From Caballeronia grimmiae (GTDB taxonomy: Bacteria > Pseudomonadota > Gammaproteobacteria > Burkholderiales > Burkholderiaceae), in the NCBI RefSeq assembly GCF_000698555.1, contig NZ_JFHE01000018.1:38730-102729 (forward strand): a DNA stretch of 64,000 nt, given 5' to 3'. A program made the translations under genes and the position numbers. Below the pieces are notes generated by a model, which worked only from the letters and a program-made list of their open reading frames with translations, had not been told where the DNA came from and ran no database searches. Positions 45,390 through 58,367 of this stretch are shown here, piece by piece (positions within the stretch are counted from its first letter, which is position 1; each line of letters starts with the position of its first letter).

Positions 45390-46328
45390 TCAGGCCGCAA
45401 CGAACTCCTTGAGTGATTCCGCGTCGGCGTCGAGCGTCGCTGGCAACGCCTCGCGCAGGAATTCCACCCACGTCCGGATTTTCGCGTCGAGATACTGGCG
45501 CGACGGATACAGCGCGTAGACATTCAGCTCCTGCATCGTGTATTGCGGCAGCACGCGTACCAAGGTGCCCGCGCGCAGCCCCGGCAGCGCCGAAGATGTC
45601 GGCAGCACGCCGATACCCATGCCCTCGCGAACCGCGACGGCCATCGCTTCGGCCACGTTCACGGTGAAGTTCGCCGGGCCGAGCGTCACCGTTTCCTGAC
45701 CGTTCGGGCCATCGAAGACCCAGTGGCCAGGTGGAAACACCGGCGTCATCAGATGCAGGCACGTATGACGCGCGAGATCCGACAGCACTTGCGGCGCGCC
45801 ATGCATCTCGATGTACGCCGGCGACGCGCACGCGATGCTGAACACCGTCCCGAGCCGCGCCGACACGAGGCCCGAATCGGGCAGATCGGACGCCAGCACG
45901 AGCGACACGTCATAGCCCTCGTCCAGCAGATCGGGCACGCGCTGCGCAAGCGTCAGATCGACCTGCACCGAGGGATGCCGCTGCTGATAACGGCAGATCA
46001 TCGGCACGATGTAATGCTGGCCGAAGCTCGTCATCGAATGCACCTTGAGCTTGCCGGCGGGCCGCGCGTGCGCGTCGCTGGCTTCGGCTTCGGCCTGATC
46101 GACATAGGCCAGTATCTGCTCGCAGCGTTGCAGATAACGCTCGCCCGCTTCCGTCAGCGCGATGCGGCGCGTCGTGCGGTTGAGCAGGCGCGTGCGCAGA
46201 TGCGCTTCGAGATCCGATACGGCCCGCGAAGCGTACGCCGTCGTCGTGTTCAGATGTTGAGCCGCGCCGGTGAAACTGCCGGCTTCGACCACGCGTACAA
46301 AGACGCGCATGTTTTGAAGCGTATCCAT
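45390..46328 (-). CDS. LysR-family regulator of the efflux operon
   Basis: A 312-residue LysR regulator: MDTLQNMRVFVRVVEAGSFT, GAAQHLNTTTAYASRAVSDL and LLNRTTRRIALTEAGERYLQ form the HTH. The effector domain holds HYIVPMICRYQQRHPSVQVD and YDVSLVLASDLPDSGLVSAR. The start at 46328 gives the usual LysR N-terminus. It is divergent (166 bp) from the nodT-FUSC-DUF1656-HlyD operon, the same layout as aaeR with aaeXAB in E. coli, so it is its likely activator. Confidence 0.9.
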   Translation of the reverse strand: MDTLQNMRVFVRVVEAGSFTGAAQHLNTTTAYASRAVSDLEAHLRTRLLNRTTRRIALTEAGERYLQRCEQILAYVDQAEAEASDAHARPAGKLKVHSMTSFGQHYIVPMICRYQQRHPSVQVDLTLAQRVPDLLDEGYDVSLVLASDLPDSGLVSARLGTVFSIACASPAYIEMHGAPQVLSDLARHTCLHLMTPVFPPGHWVFDGPNGQETVTLGPANFTVNVAEAMAVAVREGMGIGVLPTSSALPGLRAGTLVRVLPQYTMQELNVYALYPSRQYLDAKIRTWVEFLREALPATLDADAESLKEFVAA

Positions 46329-46454
46329 AGAGGCTTTCGACTCGCTCTCGTCTTGATTCCGAAGGCATTGTTGCACGGCCTGTAAGGTCGATTATCACGC
46401 CCTGCGTAAGAATGCTTTGCCGGACGACCGGTTATTCGCGAATCGTTGCAAAAA

Positions 46455-46460
46455 TATAAT
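46455..46460 (+). promoter_or_regulatory. Likely -10 element of the efflux operon
   Basis: A perfect TATAAT, 34 bp before the GTG start. The -35 position (46432-46437, ttattc) is weak, as expected for a promoter needing the LysR activator. Confidence 0.5.
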
Positions 46461-46494
46461 CGGCGCTTGATCGTCTTTATATTGGAGCAGTGAC

Positions 46495-48012
46495 GTGCAA
46501 GGCCGGGGGTCCAGATACGCTGCTTGCGCTGCGGTTCTTACAGCAATATTAATCATCGCCGGCTGCGCGAGCACCGGCAACATCGCGCCGAATGACTCCC
46601 GGACGGATGCCGCCACGCTCGATGTCGGCAGCGCGATCAGGGCCGCCAACGCGGATGCCGCCTGGCCCGATGCGCAATGGTGGCGCGCCTACCGCGACCC
46701 GCAACTCGACGGCTGGATCGAGCGCGCGACGGCCGGCAGCCCGACGCTCGCCATGGCCGCCGCACGCGTGCGCGAAGCGCAGGAGCAGGCGGGCGTCGCG
46801 CGCTCGGCGCTCTTGCCGCACGTGGATGGCAGCATGGGCGTGCAGCGCAAGAACTGGCCGAACAACGCGTTTTACGGCCCCGGCCCGTTCGCCGATACGA
46901 CGACCTGGGACAACACTGCCGGCCTCTCCCTCTCCTATAACCTCGACCTCTGGGGCCGCGACGACAACGCCGCCGAACGCGCGCTCGACGTGGCCCACGT
47001 GCGCGCCGCCGATGCCCGCGCCGCTCAGCTCGAACTCGAAGCGAACATCGTGCGGGCGTATATCGGCCTGTCGCAGGCGTTCGCGCAACTCGACATCGCC
47101 CGGGAAACGCTCGAACAGCAGGAACGGCTCGCTGAACTGGCCCGCCGGCGCCTGAAGGGCGGCCTCGGCACGCAGCTCGAAGTGAGCCAGGCCGAAGCGC
47201 CGCTGCCGGAGTACGAACGCCAGGCCGACGTCTTCCAGGAAGAGATCGAGCTTGCGCGCCATCAGCTTGCCGCGCTGGCAGGCGAAGGCCCCGGCGCGGG
47301 GGAAGCGCTTGCGCGGCCGCAACTGTCGCTGGCGACGCCGCTGCCGTTGCCGTCCTCCTTGCCGGCTGAACTGGTCGGGCATCGGCCGGATATCGTCGCG
47401 GCGCGGTGGATGGTCGCGGCGCAGGCGCGCGGCATCGACGTGGCCAAGGCGGAGTTCTATCCGAACATCAATCTGGCGGCGTCGCTCACGCAGGCGTTTG
47501 CGGGCGGCGCGCTGCTGAGTTTTCTGACGAGCAAGGCGACCGGCTATTCGTTCGGCCCGGCGATCACGCTGCCGATCTTTGAAGGCGGACGGCTCCGTTC
47601 GCAACTCGGCGCGGCATCGGCGCAATACGATCAGGCCGTCGATCACTACAACGCGACGCTCGTGGGTGCGCTGAAGGACATCGCCGATCAGGTGGTGCGG
47701 GTGAAGTCGCTCGATACGCAGATGGACGCGTCCGCGCGCTCGGTCGCCGCCGCGCGCAAGAACTACGATCTCGCGAACGAAGGATACCGGCGCGGTCTCA
47801 CCGATTACGTCAACGTGCTGCTCGCGCAATCGCAACTGCTGCGCGCGCAGGACGCACAGGCGCGCGTGCGGGCGCAGCGGCTCGGCGCTTATGCGACGCT
47901 CACGGCGGCGCTCGGCGGCGGCATCGACGATCCCGCGAACGGGCCGAAGGACGCGAAGCTCGCGCCCGCGCAGCACATCGGGCCGTTCAGCCGCGCGGCC
48001 GAAGCAAAATGA
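46495..48012 (+). CDS. Efflux outer-membrane lipoprotein (NodT/OprM type)
   Basis: A 505-residue outer-membrane channel of the TolC-like NodT family. The signal peptide ends in IIAGC (lipoprotein). Two OEP repeats are present, with PDAQWWRAYRDPQLDGWI early, NLARRRLKGGL-type ELARRRLKGGLGTQLEVSQA, and LVGHRPDIVAARWMVAAQAR between them. The start is GTG at 46495, after GGAG. It is the first gene of a four-gene operon with an inner-membrane FUSC protein and a HlyD adaptor, so it forms the exit duct. Confidence 0.93.
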   Translation: MQGRGSRYAACAAVLTAILIIAGCASTGNIAPNDSRTDAATLDVGSAIRAANADAAWPDAQWWRAYRDPQLDGWIERATAGSPTLAMAAARVREAQEQAGVARSALLPHVDGSMGVQRKNWPNNAFYGPGPFADTTTWDNTAGLSLSYNLDLWGRDDNAAERALDVAHVRAADARAAQLELEANIVRAYIGLSQAFAQLDIARETLEQQERLAELARRRLKGGLGTQLEVSQAEAPLPEYERQADVFQEEIELARHQLAALAGEGPGAGEALARPQLSLATPLPLPSSLPAELVGHRPDIVAARWMVAAQARGIDVAKAEFYPNINLAASLTQAFAGGALLSFLTSKATGYSFGPAITLPIFEGGRLRSQLGAASAQYDQAVDHYNATLVGALKDIADQVVRVKSLDTQMDASARSVAAARKNYDLANEGYRRGLTDYVNVLLAQSQLLRAQDAQARVRAQRLGAYATLTAALGGGIDDPANGPKDAKLAPAQHIGPFSRAAEAK

Positions 48013-50207
48013 GGCCGGCCTTGTCTGCTTCCCTCTCGGCATCGGGCGATTCGCTGCGCGCGTCGATCATCGACTGGGCGCGCACCGATGGCCTGGCGTG
48101 GGTCTACATCTTCAAGGCGGTGCTGGCCGCCCTGCTCGCGCTGTGGATCGCGATGCGCTTCGACATGCAGCAGCCGCGCACCGCGATGACCACCGTTTTC
48201 GTCGTGATGCAGCCGCAGAGCGGCATGGTGCTCGCGAAGAGCTTCTATCGTTTCTGCGGCACGATGATCGGTCTTGTCGTGATGCTCGCGCTCATCGGCC
48301 TGTTCGCCCAGCAGCCGGTGCTGTTTCTTTCCGCGACCGCGCTGTGGGTCGGCATCTGCACGGCGGGCGCGGCGCGCAATCGCAACTTCCGCTCTTACGG
48401 CTTCGTGCTGGCGGGCTACACGGCGGCGCTGATCGGCATTCCGGCGGCGCAGCATCCGGATGGCGCGTTCCTGTCGGCGCTCACGCGGGTCGGTGAAGTC
48501 ACGCTCGGCATCGTCTGCGCGGGTGCGGTGAGCGCGCTCGTCTTTCCGCAGCACGCAGGCGAGCAGATTCGCACCACGGTGCGGCGGCGCTTCACGCAGT
48601 TCGTCGATTACGTCTGCCGCGCGATGTCCGGCACGATGGACCGCACGCAGATCGAGCGGGCGAATCTTGGTTTCGTCGCGGATGTCGTCGGTTTCGAGGC
48701 GGCGCGCAGTGTGGCCGTATTCGAGCATCCCGAGTCGCGGCGGCGCAGCGGACGGCTCGCGCGGCTCAACAGCGAATTCATGAGCGCGTCGACGCGCTTT
48801 CACGCGCTGCATCAGTTGATGAACCGTCTGCGCGAAAGCGCATCTGCGATGACGATCGCGGCGCTCACGCCGTTCATCCACGAAGTGCCGCCGCTGCTGT
48901 TGCGAGCGGGCGATCCCGTGCGCAACGCTGCCGACGCCGCGCATGCCGCCGCGCAACTGCGCGATTACAAGGCCGCTCTGCCGAAGCGCGTGCGGGCCGC
49001 GCGGGCCGGCATCGAAGCCGAGCCGGCTTTCTCTTCGCTCGAATTCGATACCGCGACCGAACTGCTCTACCGCTTCGTCGACGACATGCTCGCCTACGCC
49101 GAGACCTACGCGTCGCTCGGCGCGCCGTCGCATGAACGCGAACGCTGGGTCGCGCGCTATGTGCCGAAGACCAACATGCTCGCCGCCGCGATCTCGGGCT
49201 TGCGCGGCGCGATGGTGATGTTCGCGCTGAGCGCGTTCTGGATGCTGAGCGCGTGGCCGAGCGGCGGCACGATGGTCCTCACCGCGGCCGCCGTGTGCGC
49301 GCTCGCGTCGTCGTCGCCGCGCCCGACGCTGATGTCGATGCAGATGGCGATCGGCACCGCGCTCGCGAGCGTCGTCGGGATGATCGTCGTGTTCGGCGCG
49401 TATCCGCATATGGACGGGTTCGTGCTGATGGGCGTCGCGCTCGTGCCGGCGCTGCTGCTCGGCGCGTTCATCAGCACGCGGCGCGCGGTGACGGGCGTGG
49501 GTATCGGCTATTGCATCTTCTTCTGCTTTCTCGCAGGGCCGGACAATCTCGTTCACTACGATCCGGCCAGCTTCATGAACGACGCGCTCGCGCTCATGCT
49601 GTCGATGATCGTCTCCGCGATCGCGTTCGCCGTCATCCTGCCGACCGACGCGCCGTGGCTGCGCCGCCTGTTGCTCGCGGACTTGCGCCGCGAAGTCGTG
49701 CTTGCGCGGCGCGAACGCCTCGCGCGGGTGGCGACGCACTTCGAAAGCCGCACGCGCGATCTGCTGTCGCAGATCAACGCGCTCGCCGCCGGCAAGCCGG
49801 ACGTGCAACGCGAGGCGCTGCAGTGGCTCTTCGCGGTGCTGGAGACCGGTCGCGCGGTGATCGATCTGCGGCGTGAAATCGCCGCTTTGCCGGATGCCCC
49901 GCATTACGCCGCATCGACGCCCTGGCGACGCACGTTGAAAGCGACGCTCGATGCCGTCGCGCGTCTCTTCGACCGGCCTAACGCGCCGCGTTTCGAGGCC
50001 GCGCTGGACAGCACCTCGCGCGCGATCGCGGATGCGCAGGCGATGCTGGCGGCGGTGAATCCATCGCGCGAGGAGCGGCACCGGCTGCAGCGGATCGTCA
50101 GCCATCTGCATTTCATCCGCACGGCGCTGCTCGATCCGGCCTCGCCGCTCGCGCATTTCGCTCAGTCAGATTCGCCTTCAGTCAAAGGAGCGCCGCATGC
50201 CGCGTGA
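48009..50207 (+). CDS. FUSC-family inner-membrane exporter (AaeB-like)
   Basis: A 732-residue protein of the FUSC/AaeB group that exports aromatic carboxylic acids. It has two blocks of about five or six membrane spans (about residues 30-185 and 395-545) separated by a soluble domain, plus a cytoplasmic C-terminal region. Its N-terminal span block includes DMQQPRTAMTTVFVVMQPQS, typical of the group. It overlaps the nodT stop by 4 bp and the DUF1656 gene by 11 bp, so translation is coupled. The substrate is likely a hydroxylated benzoate (inference). Confidence 0.92.
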   Translation: MRPALSASLSASGDSLRASIIDWARTDGLAWVYIFKAVLAALLALWIAMRFDMQQPRTAMTTVFVVMQPQSGMVLAKSFYRFCGTMIGLVVMLALIGLFAQQPVLFLSATALWVGICTAGAARNRNFRSYGFVLAGYTAALIGIPAAQHPDGAFLSALTRVGEVTLGIVCAGAVSALVFPQHAGEQIRTTVRRRFTQFVDYVCRAMSGTMDRTQIERANLGFVADVVGFEAARSVAVFEHPESRRRSGRLARLNSEFMSASTRFHALHQLMNRLRESASAMTIAALTPFIHEVPPLLLRAGDPVRNAADAAHAAAQLRDYKAALPKRVRAARAGIEAEPAFSSLEFDTATELLYRFVDDMLAYAETYASLGAPSHERERWVARYVPKTNMLAAAISGLRGAMVMFALSAFWMLSAWPSGGTMVLTAAAVCALASSSPRPTLMSMQMAIGTALASVVGMIVVFGAYPHMDGFVLMGVALVPALLLGAFISTRRAVTGVGIGYCIFFCFLAGPDNLVHYDPASFMNDALALMLSMIVSAIAFAVILPTDAPWLRRLLLADLRREVVLARRERLARVATHFESRTRDLLSQINALAAGKPDVQREALQWLFAVLETGRAVIDLRREIAALPDAPHYAASTPWRRTLKATLDAVARLFDRPNAPRFEAALDSTSRAIADAQAMLAAVNPSREERHRLQRIVSHLHFIRTALLDPASPLAHFAQSDSPSVKGAPHAA

Positions 50208-50397
50208 TACCGCGATCCTCGAAGCCTATGTCCCGACGCTGCTCGTGCTGTTCGTTGCCGGCGCGCTGATCACGTGGGTGATCGACCGCGCGCTCGCGAT
50301 GACCGGCCTTTATCGCGTGGTCTGGCATCCGGCGCTCTTTCGCGCGAGTCTGCTCGTTTGTATTTGTGGCGCGCTCGGGCTCGCGGTGTATCGCTGA
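50197..50397 (+). CDS. DUF1656 small membrane protein (AaeX-like)
   Basis: A 66-residue protein with two membrane spans (about 10-30 and 48-64): YVPTLLVLFVAGALITWVID and ALFRASLLVCICGALGLAVY. It has the size and place of AaeX in the E. coli aaeXAB operon, except that here it lies between the FUSC and HlyD genes. Its start is inside the FUSC gene. The role is unknown, probably an accessory to the pump. Confidence 0.9.
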   Translation: MPRDTAILEAYVPTLLVLFVAGALITWVIDRALAMTGLYRVVWHPALFRASLLVCICGALGLAVYR

Positions 50398-50435
50398 TAG
50401 CAGGCACTCGTTCTTACAGGTTCAGAAGACTCATC

Positions 50436-51299
50436 ATGGTTCTTAGAAAAATCATCGGCTTCGTCATGACGATCGCCATTTTTGCGGCCGCCCTGCTGAT
50501 CGGCCGCGTGTTGTGGGTGCATTACATGGACGAGCCATGGACCCGCGATGGCCGTGTGCGCGCGGAGGTTGTCAACATTGCGCCGGACGTGTCGGGCGCG
50601 GTCGTGCAGTTGCCCGTTCGCGATAACCAGTACGTGAAGAAAGGCGACCTGCTGATGGAGATCGATCCGTCGCACTATCAGATTGCCGTCGAGCAGGCCG
50701 AGGCGAACGTCGCCGCGCGCGCCGCTGAATTGCGGATGCGGCGCGCGGACGCTGCGCGGCGTGCGGATATGGATAGTCTCGTGGTGTCGCGCGAGGCGCG
50801 CGAGAATGCGTCGCAGACGGCATCGACGGCGGCGGCGCAATTGCAGCAAGCGCAGGCCGCGCTGGATGCGGCGAAGCTGAATCTTGCGCGCACGAAGGTG
50901 TATTCGCCCGTCGACGGCTACGTCACGAATCTCAGCGTGTTTCGCGGCGATTATGCGACGGTGGGCGCGGCGAAGCTCGCGATCGTCGATAGCCATTCGT
51001 TCTGGGTCTATGGCTATTTCGAGGAGACGAAGCTGCCGCGCGTGCGCGTGGGCGACCGGGCGCAGATTCGGCTCATGAGCGGCGGGGAACTGAAGGGGCA
51101 CGTCGAGAGTATTTCTCGCGGCATCTACGATCGCGACAATCCGCAAAGCCGCGAATTGCTCGCCGATGTGAACCCGACGTTCAACTGGGTGCGTCTTGCG
51201 CAGCGCGTGCCGGTGCGGTTGAAAATCGATGAGGTCCCGAACGGGATGCTGTTGGCGGCGGGCACGACGTGCACCGTGGTGATCACGCCGTCGATGTGA
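50436..51299 (+). CDS. HlyD-family membrane fusion protein (AaeA-like)
   Basis: A 287-residue periplasmic adaptor. One N-terminal membrane anchor (about 5-27), then the barrel-sandwich/lipoyl half VVNIAPDVSGAVVQLPVRDN, a helical hairpin of about 60 residues (ANVAARAAELRMRRADAARR ... AAAQLQQAQAALDAAKLNLA), and the second half TKVYSPVDGYVTNLSVFRGD. It links the FUSC pump to the NodT channel. It ends the operon, 38 bp after DUF1656. A GC-rich hairpin follows. Confidence 0.92.
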   Translation: MVLRKIIGFVMTIAIFAAALLIGRVLWVHYMDEPWTRDGRVRAEVVNIAPDVSGAVVQLPVRDNQYVKKGDLLMEIDPSHYQIAVEQAEANVAARAAELRMRRADAARRADMDSLVVSREARENASQTASTAAAQLQQAQAALDAAKLNLARTKVYSPVDGYVTNLSVFRGDYATVGAAKLAIVDSHSFWVYGYFEETKLPRVRVGDRAQIRLMSGGELKGHVESISRGIYDRDNPQSRELLADVNPTFNWVRLAQRVPVRLKIDEVPNGMLLAAGTTCTVVITPSM

Positions 51300-51303
51300 G
51301 TTC

Positions 51304-51331
51304 GCCCGCCCCGGCCATCGCCGGGACGGGC
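51304..51331. terminator. Weak hairpin between efflux operon and hisJ-like gene
   Basis: A GC-rich inverted repeat with a central cccggc/gccggg stem and outer gcccg/cgggc pairing, between two convergent genes 39 bp apart. No T-run follows. Confidence 0.4.
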
Positions 51332-51338
51332 CAAGCGG

Positions 51339-52139
51339 TTACTTCAATACGACCTTCACGTCGAAGTACTTCGCGGCCAGACGGTCGATCGAGCCGTCGT
51401 CCTTCAGTTCCTTCAACGCGCGGTTCATCGATTCCTTGAGCGCCTTGTCGCTCTTGCGCACGCCGAAGCCCACGCCCGAGCCGAGCAGCTTGTCATCGGC
51501 GACCGCCGGGCCCGCGAACGCGTAACCCGCGCCCTGCGGCTGCTTCAGAAAGCCCTTCGACGCCGCTTCGGCATCCTGGAACGCTGCATCCAGACGGCCC
51601 GACGCCAGGTCCGCATAGATCTGGTCCTGCGCCTGATACGACTCCACGTCGATGCCCGCCGGCGCCCACTTCGCCTTCGCGTACGTTTCCTGGATCGAGC
51701 CTTGCAGCACGCCCACGCGCTTGCCCTTCAGTCCGTCGACGGTCGGCAGCACGCCGCTGCCCTTCTTCGCGATGAGCTGGTTCGGGATCGAGTAGATGGG
51801 ATCGGTGAAGTCGATCGCGAGCTTGCGCTTGTCGGTGATCGTCATGTCCGAGTTGATGCCGTCGAACTTGCGCGCCTGCAACGCGGGAATCAGGCCGTCG
51901 AACGAATTCTCGACCCACACGCACTTCATCTTGAGCTTCGCGCAGACCGCATTGCCGATGTCGATATCGAAGCCCGTCAGTTCCCCGCTCGCGGTCTTCG
52001 ACTCGAACGGCGCATACGATGCCTCCACGCCGAAGCGCAGCGTCTTCGTTTCATCGGCGGCGTGCGCGGCCATCGATGCAGCCAGCGTTCCGAGCACCGC
52101 GACGGCGGCGAGCTTGCGAATGATCCATTGTGATTTCAT
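51339..52139 (-). CDS. Basic amino-acid ABC transporter substrate-binding protein
   Basis: A 266-residue periplasmic binding protein of the family 3 (HisJ/ArgT/AotJ) type. Signal peptide about 1-27, ending MAAHAADE. Signature GFDIDIGNAVCAKLKMKCVW, then FDGLIPALQARKFDGINSDM and GKRVGVLQGSIQETYAKAKW. It likely feeds arginine, ornithine or histidine to the hisQMP complex encoded about 9 kb away, with the AST genes between them. Its upstream region shares a sequence block with that of hisQ. Confidence 0.92.
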   Translation of the reverse strand: MKSQWIIRKLAAVAVLGTLAASMAAHAADETKTLRFGVEASYAPFESKTASGELTGFDIDIGNAVCAKLKMKCVWVENSFDGLIPALQARKFDGINSDMTITDKRKLAIDFTDPIYSIPNQLIAKKGSGVLPTVDGLKGKRVGVLQGSIQETYAKAKWAPAGIDVESYQAQDQIYADLASGRLDAAFQDAEAASKGFLKQPQGAGYAFAGPAVADDKLLGSGVGFGVRKSDKALKESMNRALKELKDDGSIDRLAAKYFDVKVVLK

Positions 52140-52226
52140 CTACTGCCATCTCCTTGCATTGCGTTCGTGTTTCGTGATCTGTGTCCGATGCGGCCAGTAG
52201 CCGGCGAATCAAGCATCGCGGCGTCA

Positions 52227-52268
52227 ATAAAAACGCTCAAACAGCGCGAGCGGTTTTGGTGCGGTGCA
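52227..52268 (-). promoter_or_regulatory. Shared upstream block, copy 1 (hisJ-like gene)
   Basis: About 40 bp containing AACGCTCAAAC (52232-52242), then GGTTTT, then TGC..TGCA, 88-129 bp upstream of the start codon. The same order of elements appears before hisQ at 63092-63134. The rest of the 269-bp gap 52140-52408 shows no gene. Confidence 0.55.
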
Positions 52269-52408
52269 TCAGGCGCAGCGCCGGGATTGTAGCGCGCGTG
52301 TTCACGCGTCCGTCCGGGCGCGGACAGGCGCCGCGGGCCTGGGCGGCGTATCGAACGAAAAAGGAAATTGGCAAACGGATGTCGCGCTCGTGCAAGCCCG
52401 GGCGCGAA

Positions 52409-53431
52409 TCACTCGAGCGATGCGAGCGTGGCGTCGGTCGTGTCGACGACCATCAGGCCGGCGCGCAGGCCCGGCTTCACCTTCGGATTCGGAAACACGA
52501 TGCGTTCTTCTTCGTGCGTCACGCGATAAGCGTAATCGCCATCGCGCGCGAGTTCGGCGCCGGCGGGAAACGGCGTGAAATTGGGCACATCGCTCGCGAC
52601 GTTGAGGAAGAACTGTTCGCTCTGCTTGTCGATTTGCGCGACGACCGTGAATACGCGTAGCGGCGTCGGGTGGCTCGCCGCCTCGCCCGCGATCAGCCTG
52701 CGCAACGCCGCATCCGATGCCGCGAAGCGCGCGAGGTCGTTCTCGCCGAACGGCCGCACCTTGCCGAGTTCGAGCGTGCAGGCGAGCGCGCCGCACTGCG
52801 CGGCGGTGTAGTGCGTGAACGTCATGCCTTTTTCGCGATGCAGCAGCACCGCTTCGAGACGCGCATCGCGCAGCCAGTCGAACATTGCGCGGGCGAGCGG
52901 CGCGCCGGTGTGCGGCAGCAGCGCGAACCGCTCGAAGACCGACGCGCGAATGGCCGTGTGCATGTCGATATGCCACTTCGGATGCGTCACATTCTCGAAG
53001 AACGCCGCCGCCACGCGTTCCAGTTCGGCGGCGCGCGGGGCTTCGACGCTCTGCGGCAAGCTCGCATGACGGCCGCTGAAGAGACGATTGAGGTCATCGT
53101 CGATATAGCGCACGCCCGCACGCATCGCGCCGGCGTTGCCAAGAACCACGAGCATCCGCGACGCGAGCCGCGCGTCGCCACTGGCGATATCCGCGATCAG
53201 CCGCGACAGCATTTCGATCGGTGCGGTCTCATCGCCATGAATGCCGGCTGACGCGAGCACGCTATGCGCCGGCGCCTGCGCCGCCCGAGGTTCGAGCAGC
53301 AGCACGCCCTCGCCTTGCCACGTCCATCGCACGCCGGAAGCCGCCGCGCCGGATGTCGCCGATGGCCGCGCGCCCGCGAGCGTGAACGCGAGGAAATCGC
53401 TCAGAAGCGATGCATCAGCGCTGGAAGTCAT
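52409..53431 (-). CDS. astE: Succinylglutamate desuccinylase
   Basis: A 340-residue zinc carboxypeptidase-like enzyme (AstE/AspA family). It is the last AST step: N-succinylglutamate to glutamate plus succinate. Zinc ligands are His65 and Glu68 in [12 protein letters not shown] and His158 in HIDMHTAIR; the substrate loop [11 protein letters not shown] lies between them. Its ATG overlaps the astB end by 17 bp. It is the last gene of the AST block. Confidence 0.95.
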   Translation of the reverse strand: MTSSADASLLSDFLAFTLAGARPSATSGAAASGVRWTWQGEGVLLLEPRAAQAPAHSVLASAGIHGDETAPIEMLSRLIADIASGDARLASRMLVVLGNAGAMRAGVRYIDDDLNRLFSGRHASLPQSVEAPRAAELERVAAAFFENVTHPKWHIDMHTAIRASVFERFALLPHTGAPLARAMFDWLRDARLEAVLLHREKGMTFTHYTAAQCGALACTLELGKVRPFGENDLARFAASDAALRRLIAGEAASHPTPLRVFTVVAQIDKQSEQFFLNVASDVPNFTPFPAGAELARDGDYAYRVTHEEERIVFPNPKVKPGLRAGLMVVDTTDATLASLE

Positions 53432-54755
53432 AGACGGCGCCTAGTCCCAGAATGGTCGTCAGTTCGTCGAGCGCGGCACGCGATTCCGTCAGCAGCCGCG
53501 GATCGGCGAGGTCGCCGGGCGCGAGCGAATCCCGGTAATGCGCGTCGATCCACGCATCGAGGCGGGCGAACAGCGTGTCGTTCATCCACACGTTCGGATT
53601 CACGGCTGCGCGCTCGGCGTCGTTCAGCACGACGCGCAGACGCAGGCACGCGGGACCGCCGCCGTTCTTCATGCTTTCGCGCAGGTCGAAGACGAGGACT
53701 TCGTCGATCGGCGTCGTGCGCGTGGCGAGCGAATCGAGATACGCCGCGACGCGGGCGTTCTCGCGGCATTCCTGCGGCACGACGAGCACTTGCGTGCCGT
53801 CCGCACGCGACAACAACTGGCTGTTGAACAGATACGACGACACCGCATCCGCGACGCTCACCTCGTTGTCCGGCACTTCGAGCGCCGTGAACGATGCGCC
53901 CTGCGCGTGCAGCTTCGCGCTCAGTGCGTCGTAGACCCTGGCCTGATCGACAAACGCGCGCTCGTGACAGAACAGCGTCGTGCGATTGCCGACCGCGATC
54001 ACATCGTTGTGGAACACGCCGGCATCGATGACATCGGGCGATTGCTGCGCGAACACGGTCGACGCTTCATCGAGGCCGTGCAGGCGCGCCACCGCGCGGC
54101 TCGCCTCGAGCGTTTGCCGCGCCGGAAAGCGTTGCGGCTGCGGCCCTTGCCCGTATTCGCTGCGTCCATACACGAAGAATTCGACGCCCTTGTCGCCGTA
54201 CTCGCGTGCAAAGCGCGTGTGATTGGCCGCGCCTTCGTCGCCGAGCGCGGGCGTGCCGGGCAGCGCGTGATGAATCCGAAAGCGCGATTCATCGGCGAAG
54301 ATCGCGGCGAGCGAACGGCGCGTTCCCCCATGTTCGATTGCGCGATGCAGCTTCGCCGCGAGATTCGCGGGCGTGAAATGGACGCGGCCATCGGCGGTGT
54401 CGGCGGACGGGCTGACCGTCGCGGCGTTGGCGGTCCACATCGCCGAAGCGGAACTGGCGGCGGCGAGCAGTTCGGGCGCATCGAGGGCGGCGCGCTGGAT
54501 CACGGCGGCGTCATCGCCCGTGAAGCCGACGCTGCGCAACAGCTTCACCGACGGCCGTTCGAGCGGCGGCAACACGCCTTGATGAAAGCCGAGGTCCGCG
54601 AGCCGCTTCATCTTGCGCAAGCCCTGCTTCGCGGCGGCCTTCGGATTCGCGACGGACTTTTCGTTGCTGCGCGACGCGACGTTGCCGAACGACAAGCCCG
54701 CGTAGTTGTGCGTCGGGCCGACCAGCCCGTCGAAGTTCGCTTCGTATGCCTGCAT
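53415..54755 (-). CDS. astB: N-succinylarginine dihydrolase
   Basis: A 446-residue enzyme that turns succinylarginine into succinylornithine, CO2 and ammonia, second AST step. It begins [20 protein letters not shown]. The active-site His lies in [11 protein letters not shown] and the nucleophile Cys in [16 protein letters not shown]; the guanidinium-handling family shape (penteins) is consistent. Its length is normal. It lies 15 bp after astD. Confidence 0.96.
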   Translation of the reverse strand: MQAYEANFDGLVGPTHNYAGLSFGNVASRSNEKSVANPKAAAKQGLRKMKRLADLGFHQGVLPPLERPSVKLLRSVGFTGDDAAVIQRAALDAPELLAAASSASAMWTANAATVSPSADTADGRVHFTPANLAAKLHRAIEHGGTRRSLAAIFADESRFRIHHALPGTPALGDEGAANHTRFAREYGDKGVEFFVYGRSEYGQGPQPQRFPARQTLEASRAVARLHGLDEASTVFAQQSPDVIDAGVFHNDVIAVGNRTTLFCHERAFVDQARVYDALSAKLHAQGASFTALEVPDNEVSVADAVSSYLFNSQLLSRADGTQVLVVPQECRENARVAAYLDSLATRTTPIDEVLVFDLRESMKNGGGPACLRLRVVLNDAERAAVNPNVWMNDTLFARLDAWIDAHYRDSLAPGDLADPRLLTESRAALDELTTILGLGAVYDFQR

Positions 54756-54770
54756 GTCGAGTCCCGATGC

Positions 54771-57285
<2,515 letters not shown>

Positions 57286-57289
<4 letters not shown>

Positions 57290-58332
57290 TGCATTTCTCC
57301 CGAGGCTTGATGCAGCGGCACGCAACGCACCGTGTCCTTCTCATGCACGCCGAGGGCGTCGCGTGCGGCGGCGGTCAATGCGGCGCCATCGGAGCGCGTG
57401 CCGTTCAGATCGGCGAGGATGCAGCGGAAGCCGTGCGCCCCGCCCGCTGCGATCAGATACGGCGCGCCGCCCGCGACGACGCCATCGCGCACCGGGCGCA
57501 ATTCGCCCGAACCCGCCGATGCGCTCTTGTCGACGGCCAGCGTCAGCACCGGGCCGGCATCGAAGATATCGACGAAACGGTCCGGCTCGAAGCCTTCTTC
57601 CAGGTGAATGTCATACGCGAGCAGCGTGCTGTCGTTCGGCTCGCCCAGCACGCGCTGCGCTTCGCCCGGCAGAAGCGGCACGTAGATGGGATACGTCGGC
57701 ATGACTTCGGCGATGAAGGTTCGGCTGCGCCCGCCGGATTCGAGCTCGACCTGCTCGAAGTCGCGCCCGAAGAACTTGCGGCCCACTGCCTCCCAGAAGG
57801 GCGACGAGCCGGCATCGTCGGTGACGCCGAGCATCAGCGAGAAGACTTCGCCCGAAAATCGCTTGCGGTTCGCGACGACGTACATCATCCGCGCGCGCGA
57901 CAGCAGATGCGCCGCCGCTTCGCCTTCGGGCGTGCGCAAGGACGGATCGATATAGAAGCCCGTCAGGCGGCTCTTGCCCGTCAGCTCGTGCGACATCGTG
58001 AGCGCGTGAATCTTGCGATTCACCTTCAGCTCGCGCGATGCGTGAATGAGCGCGTCGTTGCGAAACGTGTAGAACGGCTCGGAATAGCCCGCCGACGCGA
58101 CGATGCTCGACGTGCCGAGCAGCCGGCCCGTGTCCGTGTCGTCGAGCACGAAGAGATAGAACTCCTCACCGGGGAAATCGACCTCGGCGCGAAACGAATC
58201 CTCGGAGAGCGCGACGCGCCTCGCGAGTTGTTCGCGGTCGCGCGGCAGCGAGTGCAGCACGGGCTGGGCGGTGCGCGCCATCCGTTCGAGTTCGTCGAGA
58301 TCGGAGAGTCTTGCGGGACGAACGAATAGCAT
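57286..58332 (-). CDS. aruF: Arginine/ornithine N-succinyltransferase, alpha subunit
   Basis: A 348-residue paralogue of aruG: MLFVRPARLSDLDELERMAR, FYIDPSLRTPEGEAAAHLLS and RSRTFIAEVMPTYPIYVPLL. In Pseudomonas the alpha chain (AruF) together with AruG acts on arginine and ornithine. The two genes overlap by 4 bp (ATGA), which keeps subunit amounts equal. It follows astC by 35 bp. Confidence 0.94.
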
Positions 58333-58367
58333 CGTCGTTTCCTCGTCGTTTGCGGTGAGGCGATGAA

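Noticed and set aside
47889..50156. 755-codon minus-strand frame opposite the FUSC gene
   Set aside because: Antisense shadow of a well-supported membrane protein.
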